From Actinoallomurus purpureus (lineage in GTDB: Bacteria; Actinomycetota; Actinomycetes; Streptosporangiales; Streptosporangiaceae), in NCBI RefSeq assembly GCF_024055795.1, contig NZ_JAMXMY010000005.1, forward strand, positions 293,341 to 357,340: 64,000 nucleotides of DNA, written 5' to 3'. Positions 6,615 through 15,791 of the stretch are shown here, one piece after another. The notes beneath the pieces are model-generated. The model was not told the DNA's origin, searched no databases, and saw only the letters and a list, made by a program, of their open reading frames with translations. The translations under genes and the position numbers were made by a program. Every line of letters starts with the position of its first letter. The stretch's first letter is position 1.

Positions 6615-7853
6615 ATGGGGATCCACCACCGGTTGCGCCCACCCGTGTCCGACCTGATCATTTCGATGGCCGCCGCCGGCGTCGCCCTGATCGGCGCCGC
6701 GATCGCGCCGCCCGGGCGTACCCATCTGGACGCCCTCGGCTACCTGCTCCTGCTGGCAGGGTCGTTCGCGCTGGTGGTGCGCCGCCGCGCCCCGGTCACG
6801 GTCCTGCTGGTCACCACGGCGTGCGTCCTCGCCTATCTGGTCCGCGGCTATCCGGGCGTGGCCGCCGCCGAGCCGGTGATGGTCGCGTTGTTCACCGCGA
6901 TGCGCGCCGGGCACCGGTTCATCGTCCTGGCGCCCAAGGCCGCCCTCGTGATCGTGGTGATCACGGACGTGACGGTTCACCACGGGGAACCGGTCCGCCA
7001 GGTGCTGCAGGACCGGTTCCTGCTCGCCGGGTGGCTGGCGGCCAGCGCCATGATGGGCGGGGCGTTCCGGCAGTGGGACGCCTACGTCCGCGAGGCGCGG
7101 CAGCGGGCGGCGGAGGCCGAGCGCACGCGTGAGGAGATGGCCCTGCGCCGCGCCGGTGAGGAACGCCTGCGGATCGCCCGCGAGCTCCACGACTCGCTCA
7201 CCCACAGCATCTCCATCGTGAAGGTCCAGGCCGGGGTGGCGGTCCACCTCGCCCGCAAGCGCGGCGAGGAGGTCCCCGAGGCGCTGCTGGCCATCCAGGA
7301 GGCGAGCGGCGAGGCGATGCGGGAGCTGCGCGCCACCCTGGAGGTGCTGCGCGAGGGCGAGCCCGCCGGCAGCGGCCTCGACCGGCTGCCGGACCTCGTG
7401 CGCCGGGCGCGATCCGCCGGCCTGCCGGCCGACGTCACGGTCACCGGCCGGCCCCGCGCGCTGCCGGCCGCGGTCGACCTCGCGGCGTACCGGATCGTCC
7501 AGGAGGCGCTGACCAACGTCGCGCGGCACGCCGGGCCCGCCGCCGCGTCCGTCCACGTCCGGTACGGCGACGACACCCTCACCGTCCGGGTCGACGACGA
7601 CGGCCTGGCCCGGCCCGGCGCCTCTCCGGAACCGGGCGTGGGCCTGATCGGCATGCGCGAGCGCGTCGCCGCGCTGGGCGGGCGGCTGCGCGCCGAACCC
7701 CGTCCGGAGGGGGGTTTCACCGTCGACGCCGAGCTTCCCCTGGCCGGCGAGCCCTGGACGGGCGGCGATCCGCTCCCCGGAGCCGCCGGCGAGGTGACCG
7801 TGAACGCCGCCGTCCGCGCCGCCGCCCTGCGCGGTGGGGAGGCGGCGCTGTGA
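6615..7853 (+). CDS. NarL/DesK-type sensor histidine kinase
   Basis: A 412-residue membrane kinase. Hydrophobic segments at about 13-30, 40-55, 61-76, 85-97, 103-120 and 135-150 form a sensor with almost no extracytoplasmic domain. A short coiled-coil (155-185) leads to the HisKA_3 dimerisation helix with phospho-acceptor His192 in IARELHDSLTHSIS. A HATPase follows (IVQEALTNVARHA, D-D-D-G, G-L-I-G-M-R-E-R). The upstream frame is open, but the ATG at 6615 is supported by the spaced TACGCT box and by the start of hydrophobic sequence. It overlaps the response regulator start by 4 nt (GTGA). The signal is unknown. Confidence 0.9.
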   Translation: MGIHHRLRPPVSDLIISMAAAGVALIGAAIAPPGRTHLDALGYLLLLAGSFALVVRRRAPVTVLLVTTACVLAYLVRGYPGVAAAEPVMVALFTAMRAGHRFIVLAPKAALVIVVITDVTVHHGEPVRQVLQDRFLLAGWLAASAMMGGAFRQWDAYVREARQRAAEAERTREEMALRRAGEERLRIARELHDSLTHSISIVKVQAGVAVHLARKRGEEVPEALLAIQEASGEAMRELRATLEVLREGEPAGSGLDRLPDLVRRARSAGLPADVTVTGRPRALPAAVDLAAYRIVQEALTNVARHAGPAAASVHVRYGDDTLTVRVDDDGLARPGASPEPGVGLIGMRERVAALGGRLRAEPRPEGGFTVDAELPLAGEPWTGGDPLPGAAGEVTVNAAVRAAALRGGEAAL

Positions 7854-8536
7854 TCCGTGTGCTGCTCGCCGACGACCAGGCGCTGATCCGCGCCGGATTC
7901 CGTGCCCTGCTCCAGGCCGAGGACGACATCGAGGTGGTCGGCGAGGCGGCCGACGGGCGGGAGGCCGTCGCGCTCGCCGCCGCCCACCTGCCCGACGTCG
8001 CCCTCGTCGACGTGCAGATGCCCGTCCTCGACGGCATCGCGGCGACCCGGCGGATCACCGCCGACGAGCGCCTGTCCGGCGTCCACGTGGTCATGCTCAC
8101 CAACTACGGGCTGGACGAGTACGTCTTCGACGCGCTGCGCGCGGGCGCGAGCGGCTTCCTCGTCAAGGACACCGAACCCGCCGACCTGCTGCACGGCATC
8201 CGCGTCGCCGCGCGCGGTGACGCGCTGCTCGCCCCCGCCATCACCCGCCGGCTGATCAAGGAGTTCGTCTCGCGGCGCCCCGCCGCCTCTCCGCAGGCGC
8301 TCGACGTCCTGACCAACCGGGAACGGGAGGTGACCGCGCTGGTCGCCCGCGGCATGTCCAACGACGAGATCGCCGCGCACATGGTGATCAGCCCGACGAC
8401 GGTCAAGACGCACGTCAGCCGGGCCATGACCAAGCTGCGCACCCGCGACCGGGCCCAGCTCGTCGTCCTGGCCTACGAGTCGGGCCTCGTCACGGCCGGG
8501 AACGCCTCCGCTGAGGCGCGGGACTCAGACCGCTGA
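7850..8536 (+). CDS. NarL/LuxR-family response regulator
   Basis: A 228-residue partner of the preceding kinase. The receiver domain (1-120) has the acidic pair in L-L-A-D-D-Q (8-9), the phospho-acceptor Asp54 in L-V-D-V-Q-M-P, and the conserved lysine in FLVKD (about 105). The LuxR helix-turn-helix is near 155-205 (LTNREREVTALVARGMSNDE, then T-V-K-T-H-V-S). Its GTG overlaps the kinase stop. The last 12 nt overlap the end of the convergent GlxA-type regulator gene. No target operator was identified. Confidence 0.93.
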   Translation: MIRVLLADDQALIRAGFRALLQAEDDIEVVGEAADGREAVALAAAHLPDVALVDVQMPVLDGIAATRRITADERLSGVHVVMLTNYGLDEYVFDALRAGASGFLVKDTEPADLLHGIRVAARGDALLAPAITRRLIKEFVSRRPAASPQALDVLTNREREVTALVARGMSNDEIAAHMVISPTTVKTHVSRAMTKLRTRDRAQLVVLAYESGLVTAGNASAEARDSDR

Positions 8537-9490
8537 GGCGCCGAACGTCCTGCGGTACGCGGCCGGGGACACCCCCACCGTCGTGTGCAGGTGCTGGCGC
8601 AATGACGCGGCGGTGCCCAGGCCGGCACGCTCGGCCACCTGGTCGACCGGCAGGTCGGTCGTCTCCAGCAGCCGCCGGGCCTCCTCGATCCGCTGCCGGA
8701 CCAGCCACTGCGCCGGGCTGATCCCGGTCTCCTCGCGGAACCTGCGGGTGAACGTGCGCACGCTCATGCCCGCCCGCCGCGCCAGCCGCGCCAGGTCCAG
8801 CGGCTCGTGCAGCCGCTCCAGGGCCCACGCGCGGGCCTCCGCCGTCGAGGCCCCGGTGGGCGCGGGCATCGGCCGCTCGATGAACTGCGACTGGCCGCCC
8901 TCCCGCCACGGCGGCATCACCGAACGCCGGGCCGCGCCGTTCGCCACGGCGCTGCCGTGGTCCTGGCGGATGACGTGCAGGCACAGGTCGACGCCCGCCC
9001 CGACTCCGGCCGAGGACAGCACGTCGCCGTCGTCCACGAACAGCACGTCCGGGTCCAGCCGCACCGTCGGGTGCAGTGCGCGGAACCGTTCGACGTACGC
9101 CCAGTGCGTCGTCGCCGGACGGCCGTCGAGCGTGCCCGCGGCGGCCAGCACGAACGCCCCCGTGCAGATCGACATGATCCGCGAGTCCGGCCGTCGGCGC
9201 GCCAGCGCGGCGGCCACCGGGGGCTCGAGGGTGCCGTCCAACAGGGCCGTGCCGCCGTGCACTCCCGGGACGACGACGGTGTCGGCCGCCGCGAGGATCT
9301 CCGGACCGTGCTCGGGGACGGCCGTGAACCCGGCCGACGTGCGCACCGGGCGGCCGTCCGGTGTGCAGACGCGGATCCGGTAGAAAGGCCGCCCGTCGGC
9401 GTCCCGGGCCGCGCCGAAGACCTGCGACGGCACGCCGAGGTCGAACGCGACCACGTCGTCGAGGGCCAGCACGACCACCTCATGAGGCAT
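8525..9490 (-). CDS. GlxA-family regulator (DJ-1/PfpI domain plus AraC HTH)
   Basis: A 321-residue two-domain regulator. Residues about 1-175 are a glutamine-amidotransferase-like DJ-1/PfpI fold with the nucleophile-elbow cysteine in S-I-C-T-G-A-F (near 109) and T-T-H-W after it. Residues about 215-318 are an AraC-type double helix-turn-helix (DLARLARRAGMSVRTFTRRF). Such proteins sense small metabolites by an unknown route. It is divergent from the MFS gene at 9562 with only a 70-nt gap, so it probably controls that transporter and itself. Confidence 0.88.
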   Translation of the reverse strand: MPHEVVVLALDDVVAFDLGVPSQVFGAARDADGRPFYRIRVCTPDGRPVRTSAGFTAVPEHGPEILAAADTVVVPGVHGGTALLDGTLEPPVAAALARRRPDSRIMSICTGAFVLAAAGTLDGRPATTHWAYVERFRALHPTVRLDPDVLFVDDGDVLSSAGVGAGVDLCLHVIRQDHGSAVANGAARRSVMPPWREGGQSQFIERPMPAPTGASTAEARAWALERLHEPLDLARLARRAGMSVRTFTRRFREETGISPAQWLVRQRIEEARRLLETTDLPVDQVAERAGLGTAASLRQHLHTTVGVSPAAYRRTFGASAV

Positions 9491-9561
9491 GGCCCGATTC
9501 TTTCATATGTTGGCTTTCGGGCCGCTCGTCGTCCGTGCCCGCGGCGGCGAGACTCCATCGG

Positions 9562-10827
9562 GTGACCCAGACACTTCCCGACACGCCGGTGCGGACCCGC
9601 CCGCACCGCGCCTGGATCGTCGCCGCCGTGACCCTCGTCGCCCTCGTCGGTGCCGCCGGGTTCCGCGCCACCCCCGGCGTCCTCATCGACCCGCTCCGGG
9701 CCGAGTTCGGCTGGCCGCGGGGCACGATCGCCTCGGCCGTCTCGGTCAACCTCCTGCTGTACGGCCTGACCTCGCCGTTCGCGGCGGCCCTGATGGACCG
9801 GTTCGGGATCCGCAGGGTGGTGTCGGCCGCGCTCCTGCTCGTGGCGGTGGGCAGCGGCCTCACCGTCTTCATGACGGAGCCCTGGCAGCTCATCGCCTGC
9901 TGGGGCGTGCTCACCGGCCTCGGGACCGGGTCGATGGCCATGGCGTTCGTCGCGACCGTGACCTCCCGGTGGTTCGTCCGGCGCCGGGGTGTGGTGACCG
10001 GCGTGCTGACCGCGGGCGGCGCCGCCGGGCAACTGGTCTTCCTGCCGGTCCTCGCGCACCTGACCCACATGTACGGCTGGCGGTCCGCCGCGGTGACCGT
10101 CTGTCTCGCCGCGCTGGCCGTCGTGCCGCTCGTCGTCCTCCTGCTGCGCGACCATCCCTCGGACGTCGGCCTCCCGCCGTACGGAGCCACCGAGGTGGTC
10201 CCGAAGCCGCGCAACGAGGGCGCGGCGCGGCGGGCGCTCGGCTCGCTCGCCACGGCCGCCCGTACCCCGGTCTTCTGGCTGCTCGCGGGCGGTTTCGCGA
10301 TCTGTGGCGCGTCCACGAACGGCCTGGTGGGCACGCACTTCATCCCGGCGGCGCACGACCACGGCATGCCGGAGACGACGGCGGCGAGCCTGCTGGCCCT
10401 CGTGGGGATCTTCGACGTGGCCGGCACGATCTTCTCCGGCTGGCTCACCGACCGGGCCGACTCCCGCGTGCTGCTCGGCGTCTACTACGCCCTGCGCGGC
10501 TGCTCGCTGCTGGTGCTGCCGAGCCTGTTCGCCCGGACCACGCACCCCAGCATGCTGGTGTTCGTGATCTTCTACGGCCTGGACTGGGTGGCGACCGTGC
10601 CGCCGACGGTCGCCCTGTGCCGCGAGCACTTCGGGATGGGCGGCCCCATTGTCTTCGGCTGGGTCTTCGCGTCCCACCAGATCGGCGCGGCCGCCGCCGC
10701 CATCACGGCCGGCGTCATCCGGGACCACCTGGGCGACTACGCGGCCGCCTGGTACGGCGCCGGGGCCCTGTGCCTCCTCGCCGCCCTGCTGTCGGTCCGG
10801 ATCAAGAAGCGGGTCACGACGGGTTGA
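9562..10827 (+). CDS. MFS transporter (12 TM, oxalate/formate-antiporter-like)
   Basis: A 421-residue membrane protein with about 12 hydrophobic segments. It has the N-half loop signature L-M-D-R-F-G-I-R-R near residue 77 and a long charged central loop (about 195-225: L-R-D-H-P-S-D-V-G-L-P-P-Y-G). That loop is typical of the OFA/monocarboxylate-like MFS branch. The start is GTG 9562 (V-T-Q-T-L), placed so the first helix follows about 15 residues later. Sequence upstream in the same frame is not membrane-like. The neighbouring divergent GlxA-type gene is the likely regulator. The substrate is unknown. Confidence 0.82.
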   Translation: MTQTLPDTPVRTRPHRAWIVAAVTLVALVGAAGFRATPGVLIDPLRAEFGWPRGTIASAVSVNLLLYGLTSPFAAALMDRFGIRRVVSAALLLVAVGSGLTVFMTEPWQLIACWGVLTGLGTGSMAMAFVATVTSRWFVRRRGVVTGVLTAGGAAGQLVFLPVLAHLTHMYGWRSAAVTVCLAALAVVPLVVLLLRDHPSDVGLPPYGATEVVPKPRNEGAARRALGSLATAARTPVFWLLAGGFAICGASTNGLVGTHFIPAAHDHGMPETTAASLLALVGIFDVAGTIFSGWLTDRADSRVLLGVYYALRGCSLLVLPSLFARTTHPSMLVFVIFYGLDWVATVPPTVALCREHFGMGGPIVFGWVFASHQIGAAAAAITAGVIRDHLGDYAAAWYGAGALCLLAALLSVRIKKRVTTG

Positions 10828-10881
10828 ACGCTTTGCCTATTGTTTACCAAGACGTCGTACAGGCCGCTTACAGTGCGGAAC

Positions 10882-11508
10882 GTGCCCGAGATGCTGGCCG
10901 AGGAACTGCTCCTCCTCGCCTATGACCTGCGCGGCAAGTGCCGCATCGGCCCCGTCGAACTCGACTGCGGGGTCGGCGGCGCGATGCTGTCCGAACTGAC
11001 GCTCGCCGGCCGGCTCCGGCTGGACGACACGGCGCTGGCCGTCACCGACACCGAGCCCGTCGGCGACCCGATCCTCGACGCCCTGCTCGCCGACGTCGCG
11101 GGCTCGCCCCGCAGCCGGACCCCGCAGGAATGGGTCACCCGGCTGCGCGCGACCGACCACCAGCAGCGGCTGCTCGCGCGCCTGGCCGACCGTGGCCAGG
11201 TCGCCGTCGACCGCCACCGTACGCTCGGCGTCTTCGTCGAGACCCGCTATCCCGTACGCGACATCGTGGGGCTGTGGGAGGCGCAGCAGCGCGTGGTCGC
11301 CGCCGTCACGACCGGCGCGCCCGCCGACGCCCGTACTCTCGCGCTCGGCGCGCTCGTGGCGGCCTCCGGACTCGGCAAGGCGGTCTTCTCCACCTCGGGG
11401 AACTGGCGGACGCTCCGCGACCGGATGCGCGAGATGACCGCCGGCGACCCGATCGCCGACGCCGTACGCCGGGCCCTCGCCGTCGAGCAGCGAAGCGTTC
11501 CCGCCTGA
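10882..11508 (+). CDS. GPP34 (GOLPH3-like) family phosphoprotein
   Basis: A 208-residue protein matching the GPP34 family. The N-terminal L-A-E-E-L-L-L-L-A-Y-D motif is followed by G-G-A-M-L-S-E-L-T-L-A-G-R-L. The eukaryotic relatives GOLPH3/Vps74 bind phosphoinositides at the Golgi. In actinomycetes these proteins are numerous and of unknown function. The start was set at GTG 10882 because TACAGT (10869-10874) lies 7 nt upstream with no Shine-Dalgarno, a leaderless pattern, and because the family normally starts at this point. No operon partner is obvious. Confidence 0.85.
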   Translation: MPEMLAEELLLLAYDLRGKCRIGPVELDCGVGGAMLSELTLAGRLRLDDTALAVTDTEPVGDPILDALLADVAGSPRSRTPQEWVTRLRATDHQQRLLARLADRGQVAVDRHRTLGVFVETRYPVRDIVGLWEAQQRVVAAVTTGAPADARTLALGALVAASGLGKAVFSTSGNWRTLRDRMREMTAGDPIADAVRRALAVEQRSVPA

Positions 11509-11627
11509 CCAGCGCCTTCCACCGGAGACCTCCGGCCGCGCGCCCTCCGGCGATCCGTCTACCATGACGATCGTCCGACCGCGCGACGGCCGTCGCGCGG
11601 GACGCGATACCGGAGGTGGTCCCGGTC

Positions 11628-13217
11628 ATGGCCGACCTGGTGATCCGGGGCGCGCACGTCATCGACGGCACGGGCGCGCCCGGGCGCATCGCCGACGTCG
11701 CCGTCACGAACGGCCGGATCAGCGACGTCGGCGGCGCCGTGAGCGCCCGCACGGTCCTCGACGCCTCAGGGCTCGCGCTCGCCCCCGGCTTCATCGACAT
11801 GCACGCCCACTCGGACCTGCGGTTGCTCAGCGAGCCGGACCACCTGGCCAAGGTCGGCCAGGGTGTCACCACGGAGGTCCTGGGCCAGGACGGCCTGTCC
11901 TACGCCCCGGTCGACGACGTCACCCTGGGACAGATCCGCCACGCCACCGCGGGCTGGAACGGCGACCCGCCCGGCTTCGACTGGAACTGGCGAAGCGTCG
12001 GCGAGTACCTCGACCGGCTGGACCGGGGCATCGCGGTGAACGCCTGCTACCTCGTCCCGCAGGGCTCGGTGCGGATGCTCGCGATGGGCTGGGCGGACCG
12101 GCCGGCCTCCGAGGCCGAGCTGGCCCGGCAGAAGGACCTGCTGGCCACCGGAATGCGCGAAGGCGCCGTGGGGATGTCCAGCGGGCTCACCTACGCCCCC
12201 GGCATGTACGCGACGACGGCCGAGCTCGTGGAGCTGTGCCGGGTCGTGGCCGGCCTCGGCGGCTTCTACGCGCCCCACCACCGCTCCTACGGCGCCGGAG
12301 CGCTGGACGCCTACGCCGAGATGATCGAGGTCTCCCGCGCCTCCGGCTGCCCGCTGCATCTCGCGCACGCGACGATGAACTTCCGCGTCAACGCCGGCCG
12401 GGCCCCCGAACTGCTGGCCCTGCTGGACGCCGCGATCGCCGGCGGCTGCGACCTCACGCTGGACACCTATCCGTACCTGCCGGGCTCCACCACGCTCGCG
12501 GCGCTGTTGCCCGGCTGGGCGTCCGCGGGCGGCCCGGCCGCCATCGCGGCACGGCTGCGCGACCCCGCCGCACGTGAGCGGATCCGGCACGCCCTGGAGA
12601 TCGAGGGCTCCGACGGCTGCCACGGCGTGCCGGTCGAGTGGGAGACCATCCAGATCTCCGGCGCGCGCGATCCCGCCGTCGTCGGCAGGAATCTCGCGGA
12701 GCTGGGCGCCGCGTCGGGCCGGACCCCGTTCGACGCCTACTGCGACCGGCTGCTCGCCGACGATCTCGCGACGACGATCCTGCAGCTCGTCGGGGACGAG
12801 GAGAACGTCCGGGCGATCATGCGGCATCCGGCGCACACGGGCGGAAGCGACGGGCTGCTCGCCGCGGCCAGACCGCATCCCCGTGCCTGGGGGACGTTCC
12901 CTCGCTACCTCGGCCACTACGTCCGCGAGCTGGGCGTCCTCACGCTGGAGGAGTGCGTCGCGCACCTGACGGGGCGGCCGGCACGGCGGCTCCGGCTGAC
13001 CGATCGCGGACTGATCCGGCCCGGCCACGCCGCCGACCTCGTCCTCTTCGACCCGGCCGCCGTGCGCGACACCGCGACGTTCGACGAACCGCGGCGGCAG
13101 GCCGAGGGCATCCCCTACGTCTTCGTCGCCGGCGTCGCGGTCATCGCCGACGGCCGGCACACCGGCGCCCTGCCCGGACGGTCACTGCGCCGCACACCGC
13201 GAGGAGACACCCGCTGA
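11628..13217 (+). CDS. N-acyl-D-amino-acid deacylase (amidohydrolase superfamily)
   Basis: A 529-residue metal-dependent amidohydrolase of the D-aminoacylase type, hydrolysing N-acyl-D-amino acids to free D-amino acids. The metal-binding His59-x-His61 lies in FIDMHAHSD. It also shows G-V-T-T-E-V-L-G-Q-D-G (near 85-95), further histidines in Y-A-P-H-H-R-S and L-H-L-A-H-A-T, D-T-Y-P-Y-L-P-G-S-T-T, the aspartate in H-T-G-G-S-D-G, and the C-terminal G-L-I-R-P-G-H-A-A-D-L-V-L-F-D strand. GGAGG at 11612-11616 serves ATG 11628. It appears monocistronic. Substrate specificity (D-Asp, D-Glu or neutral) cannot be read from the sequence. Confidence 0.88.
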   Translation: MADLVIRGAHVIDGTGAPGRIADVAVTNGRISDVGGAVSARTVLDASGLALAPGFIDMHAHSDLRLLSEPDHLAKVGQGVTTEVLGQDGLSYAPVDDVTLGQIRHATAGWNGDPPGFDWNWRSVGEYLDRLDRGIAVNACYLVPQGSVRMLAMGWADRPASEAELARQKDLLATGMREGAVGMSSGLTYAPGMYATTAELVELCRVVAGLGGFYAPHHRSYGAGALDAYAEMIEVSRASGCPLHLAHATMNFRVNAGRAPELLALLDAAIAGGCDLTLDTYPYLPGSTTLAALLPGWASAGGPAAIAARLRDPAARERIRHALEIEGSDGCHGVPVEWETIQISGARDPAVVGRNLAELGAASGRTPFDAYCDRLLADDLATTILQLVGDEENVRAIMRHPAHTGGSDGLLAAARPHPRAWGTFPRYLGHYVRELGVLTLEECVAHLTGRPARRLRLTDRGLIRPGHAADLVLFDPAAVRDTATFDEPRRQAEGIPYVFVAGVAVIADGRHTGALPGRSLRRTPRGDTR

Positions 13218-13320
13218 GTCCGGCGATCGAGACCGCCGCCGGCCACCCGATCGTCTCTTCCACCTCCCGCGTCACCGGACTCTTGGTGGCGAGCCATGAC
13301 CGGGGTCGGACGCGCCGTCG

Positions 13321-14004
13321 TCAGCGTCCGGGGAGGGTCATCGAGAGGTTCGCCAGGCGGTCCTGCTCGTCGAACTCCGCGACGCAGGAGCCGCCGTCCG
13401 GCAGCTTCGCGGTGATCGACGTCTCGGTCTGCCGGTAGGGCAGCCGGTGGTGGCCGAGGAACCGCATGACGGTCAGCCGGTGGTCGGCGGGGAAGAGGGA
13501 GAGCCCGCTGGTGATCAGGCGGGGCGCGGTGACGGAGTCCCACGCGGCCGTGGGGACGGCCGGGTCGCGGACGGCGAAGTAGGCGACGCCGCCGTCGTAG
13601 CGGCCGGGGATCATGCCGGTCAGGCCGAGCAGACTCGTCGCCACCATGGCGACCAGGTCGCCGCCATTGCGCGCCGGTCCCTCGTACCAGGACAGGTCCA
13701 GCTCGGGCGTGGTCATCTCCGGCACCCCGAAACGGGAGCCCATGGCGCGCGGGTTCAGCACCGCCGGGTGCTCGGCGCCGAACTGCGGATTGGCCCAGCC
13801 CCACAGCCAGCTGCGGTCGTCCTCGGCGAAGCTTCCGATGAGGGCGACGTGCAGGACGACGTCACCCTGCGTGTAGGTGCCGGTCGCCAGATCGGTGTTC
13901 CAGTCGGCCGCCGGCAAGAATTCCGCCAGAACCTCCTGCTGCTGGGCGGCGACCGCCGCGTACGCGGCTCCCAGTCGCTCGAACGCCGGGCTGAATCCAG
14001 ACAT
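13321..14004 (-). CDS. DUF6882-like protein of unknown function
   Basis: A 227-residue soluble protein with no signal peptide or membrane segment. The W-L-W-G-W-A-N-P motif near residue 65 and the overall layout resemble the DUF6882 family as I recall it. The family assignment is tentative and no function is known. ATG 14004 is preceded by TAGTGT with a 7-nt gap and no ribosome binding site, so the transcript is probably leaderless. It is divergent from the DUF2567 gene at 14107. Confidence 0.6.
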   Translation of the reverse strand: MSGFSPAFERLGAAYAAVAAQQQEVLAEFLPAADWNTDLATGTYTQGDVVLHVALIGSFAEDDRSWLWGWANPQFGAEHPAVLNPRAMGSRFGVPEMTTPELDLSWYEGPARNGGDLVAMVATSLLGLTGMIPGRYDGGVAYFAVRDPAVPTAAWDSVTAPRLITSGLSLFPADHRLTVMRFLGHHRLPYRQTETSITAKLPDGGSCVAEFDEQDRLANLSMTLPGR

Positions 14005-14106
14005 GGCGGGCACACTATCTCAGAAGATCTGCGCAGCGGAGCAGGCCAGGAGGCGTCCAGGTTGAGGCGCTACGCTGCGATGTTCACCGATGCCGGGGGA
14101 GGGCGA

Positions 14107-14718
14107 GTGGCGAGCCGGATTCGCATGGGAGTGCTGGCGGCGCTTGCGATCACCGTGCTGGGAGTACCCATCGGGTTGCTGTGGGTCGCGATCGCGCCCC
14201 GCACGGCCTACCAGGTCTCGGGCGGCAAGGGGCTGCTCGCGGATCCGGAGACCCAGACACTGATCGCGGCGGACGGTTGGTTCGCGGCGCTGACCGCCGC
14301 CGCGGGCCTGCTCTGCGGCGTTGCCGCCTATGTCCTGGCCGGGAGGGTCGGGGAGCTGGGCCCGCTCGCGGGGATCGCGGCGGGCGGTGTCGCGGGGGCG
14401 GTCGTGGCGTGGCGGCTGGGGCACCTGATCGGCCTGGGCGCCTACCACCACGCGCTGCGCACGGGCGGCGACGGTGCGCTGGTCCGGGCTCCGCTCGCCC
14501 TGCACGCCCTCGGCGTGGTGCTCGCCTGGCCGCTGGTGGCGGTGGTGGCGTTCGGCCTGTTGGAGGCGCTCGACGTGGCGGGCCGCGAGTCGCGCGGGCG
14601 GCTATCCGCGGGCGATCCCGGCGGTGGAGGCCCCGGTCAGCCGGACCAGGTCGGCGGGGGCCAGCTCGATCTGGAGGCCGCGCCGACCGGCCGAGACGTA
14701 GACCGTCGGGAATCCTGA
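14107..14718 (+). CDS. DUF2567 family membrane protein
   Basis: A 203-residue integral membrane protein with four predicted helices (about 8-30, 60-80, 88-106, 130-155). The first extracytoplasmic loop carries A-D-P-E-T-Q-T-L-I-A-A-D-G-W-F-A, the pattern of actinobacterial DUF2567 proteins. GGGGGAGGG at 14095-14103 supports GTG 14107. The last 38 codons are antisense to the 3' end of the ybaK gene, and that glycine/glutamine-rich tail lies beyond the last helix. It may be an extension gained by loss of an earlier stop. Confidence 0.7.
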   Translation: MASRIRMGVLAALAITVLGVPIGLLWVAIAPRTAYQVSGGKGLLADPETQTLIAADGWFAALTAAAGLLCGVAAYVLAGRVGELGPLAGIAAGGVAGAVVAWRLGHLIGLGAYHHALRTGGDGALVRAPLALHALGVVLAWPLVAVVAFGLLEALDVAGRESRGRLSAGDPGGGGPGQPDQVGGGQLDLEAAPTGRDVDRRES

Positions 14719-15099
14719 CGCGGACGAGTCGACGACCGTCGGCAGTCGCTTGCGCTGCCCGAGCGGGCTGATGCCGCCCCGTACGTATCCGGTCACGCGC
14801 TCGGCGTGCGACGGATCGGCCATGGCGGCGCGCTTGCCTCCCGCCGCCGCGGCCAGGGACTTGAGGTCCAGCGAGGACGACACCGGCACGACCGCGACGG
14901 TGAGGTCACCGTCGACCTCGGCCACCAGGGTCTTGAAGAGCCGGTCGTGGCCGACGCCGAGGGCGTCGGCCGCGGCCTCGCCGTAGGAGTCCGCGTCCGG
15001 GTCGACCTCGTAGGGGTGCAGGGTGAAGGCGATCCCGGCGCGCGTCGCCGACACGGTCGCGGGCGTGCCCTTGCCGCCCGATCGCCGGTTGGATGCCAC
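14602..15099 (-). CDS. ybaK: YbaK/EbsC-type aminoacyl-tRNA deacylase
   Basis: A 165-residue trans-editing protein of the YbaK family, which hydrolyses mischarged Cys-tRNA(Pro). Recognisable features are T-P-A-T-V near the N-terminus, L-F-K-T-L-V (near 50) with the conserved lysine, K-S-L-A-A-A-A-G-G-K-R-A (about 80-92), and G-Y-V-R-G-G-I-S-P-L-G with the G-G-x-x-P-x-G loop. GTG 15099 is favoured over the upstream ATG because GAAGGGAA lies about 9 nt before it and family members start here. The stop lies inside the convergent DUF2567 gene (117-nt overlap). Confidence 0.85.
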   Translation of the reverse strand: MASNRRSGGKGTPATVSATRAGIAFTLHPYEVDPDADSYGEAAADALGVGHDRLFKTLVAEVDGDLTVAVVPVSSSLDLKSLAAAAGGKRAAMADPSHAERVTGYVRGGISPLGQRKRLPTVVDSSASGFPTVYVSAGRRGLQIELAPADLVRLTGASTAGIARG

Positions 15100-15128
15100 G
15101 GGTGATTCTTCCCTTCCGCGGGATGGGG

Positions 15129-15791
15129 TCAATTGGGGCTGACGGTGCCGCCGAGGAACTCCGACGCGGGCACGGTGGGAAAGGCCTCCAGCAGGAGGTT
15201 CTCCCGGCGCAGCAGGTCGTACTCCAGGTGGAGCCGGGTCGCGGCGTCCGCGGCCTGCAGCAGCCGCTGTTTGTCGGGGCGGTCCAGGACCACCGAGGCG
15301 GCGACCAGGTAGGAGAGCTCGACCGGGTCGGCCGGTAGATCGCTGAGGTCGGCCACCTCGGCGCCGTGTTCGGACAGCCGGTCGCAGTAGCGGCGGAACA
15401 GGTGGGCGATCGGCCCGGTGACCTTGTCGGCGCCCGGGCCGTCCTCCTCGGGCAGCGGGGTGACGTCGGCACGGAGATAGGTCAGGGAGTCATCGACGTC
15501 CTCGACGCGAAAGCGCGTGCCGCCGGTCGTGACGACGTCGTACCGGCCGTCGTCGTGCCGCTCGACGCCCCGGATCTCCGCGGTGCAGCCGACCGCCGCG
15601 AGCCGGCGGGCGGCGCCGGGACCGACCTCGTGGCCGAGCTCGATGGAGACGACGCCGAACCGGTAGGGCTCCTCGCCTTCGAGGAGGTCGCGCATGAGGT
15701 CGCGGTACCGCTCCTCGAAGATCTGGAGGGGCAGCACCAGCCCCGGGAACAGCACGGCTCCCAGCGGAAAGATCGGCAGCCGTTCGGTCAC
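15129..15791 (-). CDS. LON substrate-binding (N) domain protein
   Basis: A 220-residue protein consisting of the Lon-protease N-terminal domain alone (L-P-I-F-P-L-G-A-V-L-F-P-G near residue 5, I-F-E-E-R-Y-R-D-L near 25). It has no AAA+ or protease domain. Stand-alone LonN proteins are widespread and thought to bind substrates or resemble cereblon-like adaptors. The role here is unknown. GTG 15791 is preceded by TACGCT with a 6-nt gap, so the message is probably leaderless and the longer open frame upstream is not used. It ends 30 nt before the ybaK start and is probably co-transcribed with it. Confidence 0.85.
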   Translation of the reverse strand: MTERLPIFPLGAVLFPGLVLPLQIFEERYRDLMRDLLEGEEPYRFGVVSIELGHEVGPGAARRLAAVGCTAEIRGVERHDDGRYDVVTTGGTRFRVEDVDDSLTYLRADVTPLPEEDGPGADKVTGPIAHLFRRYCDRLSEHGAEVADLSDLPADPVELSYLVAASVVLDRPDKQRLLQAADAATRLHLEYDLLRRENLLLEAFPTVPASEFLGGTVSPN

